NCBI GenBank assembly: GCA_007121755.1
Contig: SKJZ01000081.1
Location: 1 to 9,006, forward strand
Direction: 5' to 3'
Origin: Halorhodospira sp.
Lineage (GTDB): Bacteria > Pseudomonadota > Gammaproteobacteria > Nitrococcales > Halorhodospiraceae
Length of the DNA: 9,006 bases
The notes beneath the pieces are model-generated. The model saw nothing but the letters and a program-made list of their open reading frames with translations. It was not told where the DNA came from and did not search any database. This document shows, piece after piece, positions 1 through 7,043 of the stretch. Within the stretch, counting starts at the first letter, position 1. Each line of letters starts with the position of its first letter. Both the position numbers and the translations under genes were made by a program.

Positions 1-4
1 ATTA

Positions 5-18
5 GGCGGCGTACCGCC
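5..18. other. Short GC hairpin at the window edge
   Basis: GGCGG (5-9) can pair with CCGCC (14-18) around a four-base loop. It could be the tail of a terminator for a gene left of the window, but no T-run follows on the plus strand. Five-base GC stems are common by chance in DNA this GC-rich, so this is a weak call. Confidence 0.15.
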
Positions 19-52
19 GGCGACGCTGCTCCCTAGGCGAACGCTGTGACCC

Positions 53-83
53 ACGTATGGGCACTACAACGTATGGGCACTAC
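53..83. repeat. Tandem 15-bp direct repeat upstream of the fad operon
   Basis: The sequence acgtatgggcactac occurs at 53-67 and again, identically, at 69-83, separated by one base, giving a 16-bp period. It lies about 70 bp before the first fad start codon and just upstream of the candidate -10 element at 109-114. Two identical copies in a leader suggest a direct-repeat operator, but the unit has no internal dyad and does not resemble the palindromic PsrA or FadR sites I know. A chance slippage duplication is the alternative. Confidence 0.6.
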
Positions 84-84
84 C

Positions 85-114
85 TGGCAATACCTTCCGG
101 AAACTTAGTAGACT
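85..114 (+). promoter_or_regulatory. Candidate sigma-70 promoter for the fad operon
   Basis: TAGACT (109-114) matches four of six positions of the -10 consensus. TGGCAA (85-90), 18 bp upstream, matches three of six of the -35 consensus. A start near 121 would give a leader of about 34 nt before the ATG at 155. The same eight bases, agtagact, occur at a candidate -10 site at 6949-6956. The -35 match is poor, so an activator or a different start point is possible. Confidence 0.25.
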
Positions 115-154
115 GTCCACAGGGACCGCTCACCGGGCGGAGGCCGGCGAGGCC

Positions 155-2503
155 ATGCAGAGATTCCACGTCCGCCGGGCGGCGGTGTTGGGCGCCGGAG
201 TGATGGGCAGCCGGATTGCCGCCCACCTCGCCAATCGGGGCGTTCCCGTGTTGCTATTCGAACTTCCCGCCGACGGCGCCGACCGTGACGCCACCGCGCG
301 CGCGGCGGTCGAGGCGCTGCACAAGGTGCAGCCGCCCCCGCTGGTTCGCCCCGGCGCGGCCGGCTATATCACGCCGGCCAATTACGACGACCATCTCGAT
401 GTCCTGGCCGATTGCCAACTGGTCATTGAGGCGGTGGCCGAGCGGCCGGATATCAAGCGGTCGCTCTACGAGCGGGTGGCCGGACACCTCGCCGGGGACG
501 CGGTCCTCGGTTCCAACACCTCGGGCCTCGCCATCGCCTCCTTGGGTGAGCCGCTGCCGGCGGAGGTGCGCCGCCGTTTCTGCGGCATCCACTTCTTCAA
601 TCCGCCGCGCTACATGCCGCTGGTCGAGCTGACCCCCCATCCGGAGAGCGATCCGGAGTCGATGGACGCGGTGGAGGCCTTTCTCACCACCGGCCTCGGC
701 AAGGGCGTCATCCGCACCAAGGACACCCCGAACTTCGTCGCCAACCGCATCGGTGTCTTCTCCATGGCGTGTACCATGCACCACGCCGAGCGCCTGGGGA
801 TTCCCCCGGATACCGTGGACGCCCTTACCGGAGCGGCCATCGGCCGGCCCCGCAGCGCCACCTACCGTACCGCCGATCTGGTGGGCCTCGACACCCTCCG
901 CTACGTGGTGGAGGGGGCCGCTGGGCTCCTTGGGGATGATCCGTGGGCGGGCTCATTGAAGCTGCCGCCGTGGATGGCTGCGCTGGTGGAGCGGGGCGCG
1001 CTGGGCGAGAAGAGCGGGGCCGGCGTCTTTAAAAAGGTCGGCGGAAAGATCCACGTTATCGATCCGGAGCGGGGCGAGTACCGCCCGGCCGACTACAAGG
1101 TGGCCCCCGATTTCCAAACGGTGCTGCGGGAGCGTGACCCGGCCAAACGCTTCCAGCGGCTGGCCGCCATGGATCACCCCCACGCCCGCTTCCTGTGGGC
1201 CATCCATCGCGATCTCTTCCACTACACCGCCTACTGGTTGGGGGAGGTGGCCCACTGCGCCCGCGACCTCGATCTGGCGGTGCGGTGGGGTTTCGGCTGG
1301 CAACGCGGCCCGCTGGAGGCGTGGCAGGCGGCCGGGTGGCGGCCGCTGGCCGAGCGGTTGGCGGAAGCCGTCGCCGGGGGCGAGGCGCTGGCCCCGGTGG
1401 CGTTGCCGGAGTGGGTAGGGGCGGTGGACGGGGTCCACCGCCGTGACGGCTCCTTCGACCCGGCCGGCGGGGCGTGGCGGCCCCGCTCCACGCTGCCGGT
1501 CTACCGCCGCCAGTACGTCCCCGAGACGGTGGTGGGCGAGCGCGCCCCCCACGGGACCACCACGTTGGAGACCGGCGCGGTCCGGCTCTGGCACTTGGAC
1601 GACGATGTCGGCGTCCTCAGTTTCAAGACCCCCGCCGGCGCCATCAGCCGCGAGGTGCTGGACGGTGTGCTGGAGGCGGTGGCGGAGGCGGAGCGGCGCT
1701 ACCGGGGGCTGGTGGTCTGGCATGACGGCGACCGCTTCAGCGTCGGCGCCGACCTCAAGCAGGTGGCGGCGTGGGTCGGGGCGGGGCGGTTCGCCGACCT
1801 TGAGCGCATGGTCCGCCGCTTCCAGGAGGCGACCCGCTCCCTGCGGTTGGCGGCGATCCCCACTGTGGCCGCCGTCCGCGGCATGGCGCTGGGGGGCGGT
1901 TGTGAATGCGTGATGCACGCCGACCACGCCGTGGCCGCCGTGGAGAGCCATATCGGCCTGGTCGAGGCCGGGGTGGGGTTGATCCCCGCCGGGGGCGGCT
2001 GCGCCGAGTTGGCGCGCCGCGCTGCCGAGCGGTCGCCGGACGGCGATCTCTTCCCCTTCGTGCGCCGGGCGTTCGAGACGGTTGCCGTGGGCAAGGTGAG
2101 TCAGGGCGCCCCCGAGGCCCAAGCGCTGGGGCTGCTGCGCCCCGCGGATACGGTGATCGCCCACCCCGGCGAACTGCTCCACGTGGCCCACCAGGAGGCG
2201 CGCCGCCTGGCCGAGGCCGGCTACCGTCCGCGGTTGCCCGAGCCGGTGCCGGTGGCCGGGCGTGACGTGCTGGCGACGCTGGAGGGGCAAGTGGTGAATC
2301 TGCGCGAGGGCGGCGTCATCTCCGCCCACGACGCCGAGGTGGCGAAGCGCTCCGCCGCCGCCCTTTGCGGCGGCCCGGTGGACGGCGGCACCGAGGTGGA
2401 CGAGGCGTGGCTGCTCGATCTCGAGGTTCACGGCTTCATGGAACTCCTCCACACTGGAGAGACCCAGCGGCGCATCGCGCGGATGGCGGAGGGTAAAGGA
2501 TGA
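155..2503 (+). CDS. fadN: FadN-type 3-hydroxyacyl-CoA dehydrogenase / enoyl-CoA hydratase fusion
   Basis: Bifunctional beta-oxidation enzyme of 782 residues: it hydrates 2-enoyl-CoA and oxidises the resulting L-3-hydroxyacyl-CoA with NAD+ in the cytoplasm. The dehydrogenase half comes first. It has a Rossmann NAD-binding loop GAGVMG (13-18), SNTSG (120-124), the catalytic pair H146 (in GIHFFNP) and E158 spaced 12 apart as in the family, and VANR with N197. A crotonase domain follows from about residue 475, with the oxyanion-region motif FSVGADLK (528-535) and putative acid/base glutamates E584 (GGGCE) and E604 (GLVEAG), spaced 20 apart as in enoyl-CoA hydratase. This order is that of Bacillus FadN; E. 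coli FadB has hydratase first. The length is close to the usual size of about 790. GGAGG (139-143) lies 11 nt before the ATG, and the Rossmann fold begins within ten residues, supporting this start. The stop overlaps the thiolase start by 4 bp. The family call is firm; the symbol follows Bacillus usage and is less certain. Confidence 0.93.
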   Translation: MQRFHVRRAAVLGAGVMGSRIAAHLANRGVPVLLFELPADGADRDATARAAVEALHKVQPPPLVRPGAAGYITPANYDDHLDVLADCQLVIEAVAERPDIKRSLYERVAGHLAGDAVLGSNTSGLAIASLGEPLPAEVRRRFCGIHFFNPPRYMPLVELTPHPESDPESMDAVEAFLTTGLGKGVIRTKDTPNFVANRIGVFSMACTMHHAERLGIPPDTVDALTGAAIGRPRSATYRTADLVGLDTLRYVVEGAAGLLGDDPWAGSLKLPPWMAALVERGALGEKSGAGVFKKVGGKIHVIDPERGEYRPADYKVAPDFQTVLRERDPAKRFQRLAAMDHPHARFLWAIHRDLFHYTAYWLGEVAHCARDLDLAVRWGFGWQRGPLEAWQAAGWRPLAERLAEAVAGGEALAPVALPEWVGAVDGVHRRDGSFDPAGGAWRPRSTLPVYRRQYVPETVVGERAPHGTTTLETGAVRLWHLDDDVGVLSFKTPAGAISREVLDGVLEAVAEAERRYRGLVVWHDGDRFSVGADLKQVAAWVGAGRFADLERMVRRFQEATRSLRLAAIPTVAAVRGMALGGGCECVMHADHAVAAVESHIGLVEAGVGLIPAGGGCAELARRAAERSPDGDLFPFVRRAFETVAVGKVSQGAPEAQALGLLRPADTVIAHPGELLHVAHQEARRLAEAGYRPRLPEPVPVAGRDVLATLEGQVVNLREGGVISAHDAEVAKRSAAALCGGPVDGGTEVDEAWLLDLEVHGFMELLHTGETQRRIARMAEGKG

Positions 2504-3720
2504 GTGACCGCGAGCCGTACATCGTCGCCGCGGTGCGTACCCCGGTGGGCCGCGCCCCCCGGGGGGTGCTGCGCCACGCCCGGCCCGACGACCTGCTGGC
2601 CCACGCCATCCGCGAGGCCTTCGCCCGGGTGCCGGACCTCGACCCGGCGGAGACCGCCGACGTGATCGCCGGCTGCGCCATGCCCGAAGGCCCCCAGGGG
2701 CTCAACGTGGCCCGCATCGCGGCCTTGCTGGCGGGGTTGCCGGACTCGGTGCCGGGCTACACCGTCAACCGCTTCTGCGCCTCCGGGCTCCAGGCGGTGG
2801 CCCTGGCCGCCGAGCAGATCCGCGCCGGCGCCGCCGACGTGGTGGTGGCCGCCGGCACCGAGAGCATGAGCCAAGTGCCGATGATGGGCCACCGGCCGCT
2901 TTTCAATCCGCGGGTGGTCGCCGAGGGGGAGCACTTGGGCATCGCCTTCGGCATGGGCATTACCGCCGAGAAGGTGGCGGAGCGCTGGAGCGTCTCGCGG
3001 GAGGATCAGGACGCCTTCGCCCTGGAGAGCCACCGCCGTGCCGTGGCGGCCCAAGACCGGGGGGACTACAACGGTGAGATCGCCCCGGTCCGCGTCCGCG
3101 CCCACCGGCCCGGCGGCGGCGGCGCGGTGGCGATCCGGGAGACCACGATAGCCGCCGACGAGGGGCCGCGCCGCGATACCTCGCCGGAGGCGCTGGCGGA
3201 GCTGCGCCCGGCCTTCGCCGCCCACGGTTCGGTGACGCCGGGTAACAGCTCCCAGCGCAGTGACGGCGCGGCGGCGGTGGTCGTCGTCAGCGGTGAGCGG
3301 CTGCAACGGCTCGGCATCGAGCCCCTGGCCCGCTTCGCCGGTTTCGCCGTGGCCGGTGTCCCGCCGGAGATCATGGGCATCGGCCCGGTGGAGGCGATGC
3401 CCCTGGCGCTGCGGCGGGCTGGTGTGGCGGCGGCCGACGTGGAGTGGATCGAACTCAACGAGGCGTTCGCCGCCCAGTCCCTCGCCGTCATCCGCGAACT
3501 CGACCTCGATCCGGCCCGCGTCAACCCGCTGGGCGGCGCCATCGCGTTGGGCCACCCCCTCGGCGCCACCGGCGCCATCCGCACCGCCACCGTGGTCCAC
3601 GGCCTGCGCCGCACCGGCGGGCGGTACGGCGTGGTGACCATGTGCGTCGGCACCGGCATGGGAGCGGCAGGAGTCTTCGAGACCATCGGAAGGACAACGG
3701 AGGAGGTCGAATGGTCGTGA
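2500..3720 (+). CDS. fadA: Acetyl-CoA C-acyltransferase (3-ketoacyl-CoA thiolase)
   Basis: Degradative thiolase of 406 residues, catalysing the last step of the cycle: cleavage of 3-ketoacyl-CoA by CoA to acetyl-CoA and a shortened acyl-CoA. The nucleophile is C93 in NRFCASGLQAV (90-100). The other active-site loops are NEAFA (320-324), GHPLGATGA (351-359) with H352, and CVGTGMG (382-388) with C382. The substrate-loop sequence PGNSSQRSDGAA (247-258) is also typical. All expected catalytic residues are present and the length is normal for the family. The start overlaps the preceding stop as ATGA (2500-2503), and a GGAG-type site lies just upstream inside the previous gene, so translation is probably coupled. 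Being next to a hydratase/dehydrogenase and an acyl-CoA dehydrogenase points to fatty-acid breakdown rather than acetoacetyl-CoA synthesis. Chain-length preference cannot be read from the sequence. Confidence 0.94.
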   Translation: MSDREPYIVAAVRTPVGRAPRGVLRHARPDDLLAHAIREAFARVPDLDPAETADVIAGCAMPEGPQGLNVARIAALLAGLPDSVPGYTVNRFCASGLQAVALAAEQIRAGAADVVVAAGTESMSQVPMMGHRPLFNPRVVAEGEHLGIAFGMGITAEKVAERWSVSREDQDAFALESHRRAVAAQDRGDYNGEIAPVRVRAHRPGGGGAVAIRETTIAADEGPRRDTSPEALAELRPAFAAHGSVTPGNSSQRSDGAAAVVVVSGERLQRLGIEPLARFAGFAVAGVPPEIMGIGPVEAMPLALRRAGVAAADVEWIELNEAFAAQSLAVIRELDLDPARVNPLGGAIALGHPLGATGAIRTATVVHGLRRTGGRYGVVTMCVGTGMGAAGVFETIGRTTEEVEWS

Positions 3721-6128
3721 CCGCGGTATTGGCGGCGTTGGTGGCGGTAGTGGCCTTGGCCTGGTGGGGGGTGCCGCTGTGGGTCTGGACGGCGGCGGTG
3801 GCCGTCTACCTGGGGCTGTTGTATCCCGCCGGGGTCGTGGGGGTGCCCGGCGCGGTGGTGGCGGCGGCGCTCTTCATCCCGCCGGCGGTACTGCTCAATC
3901 TCCGGCCGCTGCGCCGCCGGCTGCTGACCCGGCCGATCTTCACCGCCTTCGCCAAGGTGCTGCCGCCCATGAGCCAGACCGAGCGCGAGGCGCTGGAGGC
4001 GGGCGATACGTGGTGGGAGGCGGAACTCTTTCGCGGTCGGCCCGATTGGGGGCGTCTCTTCGGCTATACCCTCAGCGAACTCTCCGGGAGCGAGCGCGCC
4101 TTCCTCGACCACGAGGTGGAGACCCTGTGCGGGATGCTCGATGAGGACGACATGGTCCGCAATCGCCGCGACCTGCCGCCGGAGGTCTGGGCGTATATCA
4201 AGAGAGAGCGCTTCTTCAGCCTCATTATCCCTGAACAGTACGGTGGGCGCGGGTTCTCCACGGCGGCGCAGAGCGCCGTGGTGGCGAAGATCGCCACCCG
4301 CAGCATCTCCACCGCAGTCACCGTTATGGTCCCCAATTCTCTGGGACCGGGCGAACTGCTGATCAAGTACGGCACCGAGGAGCAGAAGGCGCACTGGTTG
4401 CCCCGGCTGGCCGACGGCAGCGAGGTGCCGTGCTTCGCCCTGACCGGCCCGGACGTCGGCTCGGACGCCGCCTCCATGCCCGACTACGGCGTCGTCTGTC
4501 ACGGCGAACACGACGGGGAGGAGGTCCTCGGCATCCGGCTCCACTTCTCCAAGCGGTACATCACCCTGGCCCCGGTGGCCACGGTCCTCGGGCTCGCCTT
4601 CAAGCTCTTCGACCCCGACCGTCTGCTGGGCGGAGAGGAGGCGCGCGGGATCACCTGCGCCCTGATCCCCACCGCCCATCCCGGCATCGAGATCGGCCGG
4701 CGCCACCTGCCCATGGGGCTCGCCTTCCAGAACGGGCCGGTGACCGGCGACGGCGTCTTTATCCCCCTCGATTGGGTCATCGGCGGTCGGGAGGAGGCCG
4801 GGCGGGGCTGGCGGATGTTGATGGAGTGCCTCTCGGTGGGGCGGGCGGTCTCGCTTCCGGCCCTCTCCGCCGCCGCCGGGCTGGTGAGCTACCGGATGAC
4901 CGGCGCCTACGCCCGCATCCGCCGCCAGTTCAAGCTGCCCATCGGGACCTTCGAGGGCGTCCGTGAGGTCATGGGCCGCATCGGCGGCTGCGCCTACCGG
5001 CTGGAGGCGTGCCGCCGCTTCACGGCTAGTGCCGGCGACATGGGGGTCAAGCCGTCGGTGGCCTCCGCCATCGCCAAGTACCACATGACCGAGATGATGC
5101 GCACCGTGGTCAACGATGCCATGGACGTCCACGGCGGGCGGAGCATCATCTGGGGGCCGCGCAACTACCTGGCCTACGGCTACCAGGCGATCCCGGTGGG
5201 GATCACGGTCGAGGGGGCCAATATCCTCACCCGCAACCTGATCATTTTCGGTCAGGGGGCGATCCGCTGCCACCCTTACGTCCTCGATGAGATGGAGGCG
5301 GCGCGGGGCGGTGATCTGGCCGCCTTCGACCGGGCCTTCTTCGCCCACGCCGGCTATACCGTTAACCGTGGCGTGCGCACTCTGCTGCTGGGGCTTACCG
5401 GCGCCCGCCTCGCCCTCCGGCCCACCACCGGCTGGGCCGGGCGCTACTTTCAGGAGTTGGAGCGCATGAGCGCCGCCCTGGCCTTCGTGGCCAACATCGC
5501 CATGGCCGTTTTGGGTGGTGAGTTGAAACGCCGGGAACGCCTCTCGGCGCGCCTCGGCGATGTCCTCAGCCACCTCTACCTGGCCTCGGCGGTGCTCAAG
5601 TACCACCACGCCAACGGCGCTCCGGAGGATGAGCGGCCTTACGTGGAGTGGGCGGTGCAGGACTCCCTCCACCAGATCCAGCGCGCCTTCGACGGCTTCT
5701 TTCACAACCTGCCGGTCCGCCCGGTGGCGGTGCTGCTGCGCTGGACCGTCTTTCCCTTCGGCCGCCCGTACCACGCTTCCTCGGACCGGGTCGCCACCGC
5801 CATCGCCGAGGGGATGGTGACCGCCGGCGGCGTCCGCGACCGCCTCACCGCCGTTGGCTACTGGGGCGGCGAGCGGGCGGACGATGTCACCGGCCGCATG
5901 GAACGTGCCCTTGCGCTGCTGGAGGCGGCGGAACCGCTCTACAACGACTTCATCCGATGGTCGGCCAAGGGGGAGGTGGCCGGCCTGACCTTCGAAGAAC
6001 GCCTGGCGGACGCCGTAAAGCAGGGCCGCATCGACGAGGCCGGGGCGGAGCGCCTGCGGGAGTATGAAGCGGCGCGCTACGACGCCATCCTCACCGACGC
6101 CTTTTGCCTGCCGGAAGAGGGTTTGTAA
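3711..6128 (+). CDS. fadE: Membrane-anchored acyl-CoA dehydrogenase FadE
   Basis: FAD-dependent acyl-CoA dehydrogenase of 805 residues that makes trans-2-enoyl-CoA, the first oxidation of the spiral. Hydrophobic stretches at about 3-19, 23-40 and 44-63, followed by an arginine-rich turn (RPLRRRLL), anchor it in the inner membrane, as in E. coli FadE (about 814 residues). The following blocks match FadE closely: PPMSQTE (85-91), PNSLGPGELL (208-217), FALTGPDVGSD (242-252, flavin/substrate signature), KRYITLAPVATVLGLAFKL (281-299) and ITVEGANILTR (498-508), where E501 is the likely catalytic base. GQGAIRCHPYVL (514-525) opens the C-terminal FadE-specific domain (DUF1974), which includes LGGELKRRERLSARLGD (601-617). 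The open frame extends upstream to 3444, but AGGAGG (3701-3706), 4 nt before this ATG, and the immediate hydrophobic N-terminus fix the start. It overlaps the thiolase by 10 bp, so translation is probably coupled. Confidence 0.95.
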   Translation: MVVTAVLAALVAVVALAWWGVPLWVWTAAVAVYLGLLYPAGVVGVPGAVVAAALFIPPAVLLNLRPLRRRLLTRPIFTAFAKVLPPMSQTEREALEAGDTWWEAELFRGRPDWGRLFGYTLSELSGSERAFLDHEVETLCGMLDEDDMVRNRRDLPPEVWAYIKRERFFSLIIPEQYGGRGFSTAAQSAVVAKIATRSISTAVTVMVPNSLGPGELLIKYGTEEQKAHWLPRLADGSEVPCFALTGPDVGSDAASMPDYGVVCHGEHDGEEVLGIRLHFSKRYITLAPVATVLGLAFKLFDPDRLLGGEEARGITCALIPTAHPGIEIGRRHLPMGLAFQNGPVTGDGVFIPLDWVIGGREEAGRGWRMLMECLSVGRAVSLPALSAAAGLVSYRMTGAYARIRRQFKLPIGTFEGVREVMGRIGGCAYRLEACRRFTASAGDMGVKPSVASAIAKYHMTEMMRTVVNDAMDVHGGRSIIWGPRNYLAYGYQAIPVGITVEGANILTRNLIIFGQGAIRCHPYVLDEMEAARGGDLAAFDRAFFAHAGYTVNRGVRTLLLGLTGARLALRPTTGWAGRYFQELERMSAALAFVANIAMAVLGGELKRRERLSARLGDVLSHLYLASAVLKYHHANGAPEDERPYVEWAVQDSLHQIQRAFDGFFHNLPVRPVAVLLRWTVFPFGRPYHASSDRVATAIAEGMVTAGGVRDRLTAVGYWGGERADDVTGRMERALALLEAAEPLYNDFIRWSAKGEVAGLTFEERLADAVKQGRIDEAGAERLREYEAARYDAILTDAFCLPEEGL

Positions 6129-6171
6129 TAATCGGAGGGTCCACACGGAGAGATCCAGGGAGGGATGAAAG

Positions 6172-6528
6172 ATGAGTGCCATGGGTTCTGCCGTCGAGTT
6201 TTACGACAAGCTGCTTGCCGCCGAGGATGACCGGTCTCGTGCCCGGGTCATCGCGGAGGGGTTCGAGCGCCTGGAGGAGCGTTATCCGGAGGTGCGCGAG
6301 TTGGTGACCCAGACCCACCTCTCGGAGATGGAGCGGCGCCTGCAAAAGGAGATCGAGGAGATCCGGAGGGAGATCGAGCAGATCCGAAGGGGGACCGTTG
6401 AGACGGAAGGCCGTTTGCGGCTGGAGATCGAGCAAGTCCGTTCCAGCATCCTGCGCTGGCTGGTCGGCCTGATGGCCGGTCAGACGGCGGTCATCCTGGC
6501 GGCCATCTTCGCCATGGTCCAGGCGTAA
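6172..6528 (+). CDS. Small coiled-coil protein with C-terminal membrane anchor, function unknown
   Basis: A 118-residue protein. Residues 1-50 look helical and polar (EFYDKLLAAED, AEGFERLEERYPEV). Residues 51-91 are a heptad-patterned coiled coil rich in Glu and Arg (EIEEIRR, EIEQIRR, EIEQVRS). Residues 93-115 (from ILRWLVGL to AIFAMV) form one transmembrane segment reaching almost to the end, so the bulk should face the cytoplasm as in a tail-anchored protein. The layout resembles the short DUF1640/CCDC90-like coiled-coil proteins common in Proteobacteria, but I cannot assign a role. AGGGAGGG (6157-6164) lies 7 nt before the ATG at 6172. An ATG at 6165 is out of frame. The gene begins 43 bp after fadE on the same strand with no clear terminator between, so co-transcription is possible. 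Nothing in the protein links it to beta-oxidation. Confidence 0.8.
   Translation: MSAMGSAVEFYDKLLAAEDDRSRARVIAEGFERLEERYPEVRELVTQTHLSEMERRLQKEIEEIRREIEQIRRGTVETEGRLRLEIEQVRSSILRWLVGLMAGQTAVILAAIFAMVQA
6349..6444 (+). repeat. 21-bp heptad-encoding repeat units
   Basis: Two adjacent 21-bp units (6349-6369 and 6370-6390) differ at only two positions and encode EIEEIRR and EIEQIRR. A third, more diverged copy at 6424-6444 encodes EIEQVRS. The identity includes silent positions, so at least the tandem pair looks like a recent in-frame duplication of one coiled-coil heptad. Expansion or loss of units would change coiled-coil length without a frameshift. Confidence 0.6.
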
Positions 6529-6550
6529 CCGCGGCCGGCCCGGTCGCGGT
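6528..6550. terminator. Candidate hairpin between convergent genes
   Basis: ACCGCGGCC (6528-6536) can pair with GGTCGCGGT (6542-6550) over nine pairs, one of them G-U, around a five-base loop. It sits in the 32-bp gap between the plus-strand coiled-coil gene and the minus-strand SAP gene, where a shared terminator would be expected. There is no T-run on either side, so intrinsic termination would be weak. It starts on the last base of the TAA stop. Confidence 0.3.
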
Positions 6551-6560
6551 GCGAAAGCGA

Positions 6561-6770
6561 TTATCCCTTGCGCGCCAGACCGCGGGCCGCGGTGGTGCAG
6601 TCCTCCCGCCACAAACACTCTGTTTGCGGACAGGAGCCGTCAGCGTCGGTGGCGAAGCAAGCGGAGTTGCCTTCGGTCCGTTGAATGGCGCGGATCAACT
6701 CTACCTTGCTGAGGCGGCCGGGCTTGACGCCCCGTTCCTGAGCGATGGCGCGGACGGATTGCATGTGCAT
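6561..6770 (-). CDS. Small SAP/Rho-N-like domain protein with four-cysteine tail
   Basis: A 69-residue protein. Residues 3-34 (MQSVRAIAQERGVKPG, then LSKVELIRAIQRTEG) have the helix-turn-helix pattern of a SAP or Rho N-terminal-like domain, a short fold that often binds nucleic acid. The tail has C38, C47, C52 and C58 (CFATDADGSC, ECLWREDC). I recall similar stand-alone proteins in delta- and gammaproteobacteria with the same SAP-then-CLWREDC arrangement, usually of unknown function. The cysteines could bind a metal; that is inference. On the minus strand AAGGA (6780-6784) lies 9 nt before the ATG at 6770, supporting it over the internal Met3. The gene is convergent with the coiled-coil gene and divergent from the chemoreceptor, so it is monocistronic here. 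The antisense open frame over it (6549-6791) has no recognisable domain. Confidence 0.82.
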   Translation of the reverse strand: MHMQSVRAIAQERGVKPGRLSKVELIRAIQRTEGNSACFATDADGSCPQTECLWREDCTTAARGLARKG

Positions 6771-6829
6771 GGCGAGGCTTCCTTCTCTTGATGTTACCGG
6801 ACCGGGGCGCCGATGGTTCCTACCGCTTT

Positions 6830-6859
6830 AGTGTAATCGCAAACCCGTGGACGTCACAA
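6830..6859 (-). promoter_or_regulatory. Candidate sigma-70 promoter for the SAP-domain gene
   Basis: On the minus strand TTGTGA (6859-6854) and TACACT (6835-6830) are 18 bp apart. Each matches four of six consensus positions. Transcription would start near 6823, leaving a leader of about 52 nt and the AAGGA site at 6784-6780. It lies in the locally AT-richer stretch of the region. This is the best promoter-like match in the window, but by eye only. Confidence 0.35.
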
Positions 6860-6925
6860 TTTTTATCTGGTTACTTGCCGCGCGGCTATCCACTCCCCTG
6901 GTAACGATGCGGTGAAGCGATGCCC

Positions 6926-6956
6926 TTGCCACGGGGCGGTGTCAATGCAGTAGACT
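6926..6956 (+). promoter_or_regulatory. Weak promoter-like site pointing at the hairpin and chemoreceptor
   Basis: TTGCCA (6926-6931) and TAGACT (6951-6956) are separated by 19 bp. Both hexamers match four of six consensus positions, but the spacing is long. The -10 and its two preceding bases, agtagact, also occur at the fad promoter candidate (107-114). If used, the transcript would start near 6963 and meet the hairpin at 7044 before reaching the chemoreceptor. No sigma-28 flagellar promoter was found. Confidence 0.2.
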
Positions 6957-7043
6957 ATGTGCGGTTAGGAACAGACAGACAGACGGGGCGGGCGCCGGTC
7001 CGGTCGATGCGCTTAAGCCCCGGCGGACTGCTCCGGAAGCACC

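Noticed and set aside
75..90. Sigma-54-like GGGCAC...GGCAA before fadN
   Set aside because: The GG to GC spacing is one base short when the CAC part is aligned, and the -12 element is poor. Sigma-54 tolerates little spacing change.
953..2452. 499-codon minus-strand open frame inside fadN
   Set aside because: Antisense shadow of a conserved enzyme; composition is unlike a folded protein and there is no ribosome site.
3444..3710. Upstream extension of the fadE frame into the thiolase
   Set aside because: The extra 89 codons are an Arg/Pro/His-rich out-of-frame reading of the thiolase. The AGGAGG site and hydrophobic N-terminus point to 3711.
3066..6182. 1038-codon open frame on the minus strand across the thiolase and fadE
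   Set aside because: It is the antisense shadow of two firmly identified genes in GC-rich DNA. The translation is low-complexity (His, Arg, Gly, Pro rich) with no domain.
6971..6983. acag microsatellite as a phase-variation tract
   Set aside because: Only three units, and it does not lie in a coding frame or between clear promoter elements.
6796..7004. accggaccg (6796-6804) and cggtccggt (6996-7004) as flanking inverted repeats of a small element
   Set aside because: The match is only nine GC-rich bases, there is no target-site duplication, and the stretch between has no element-like content.
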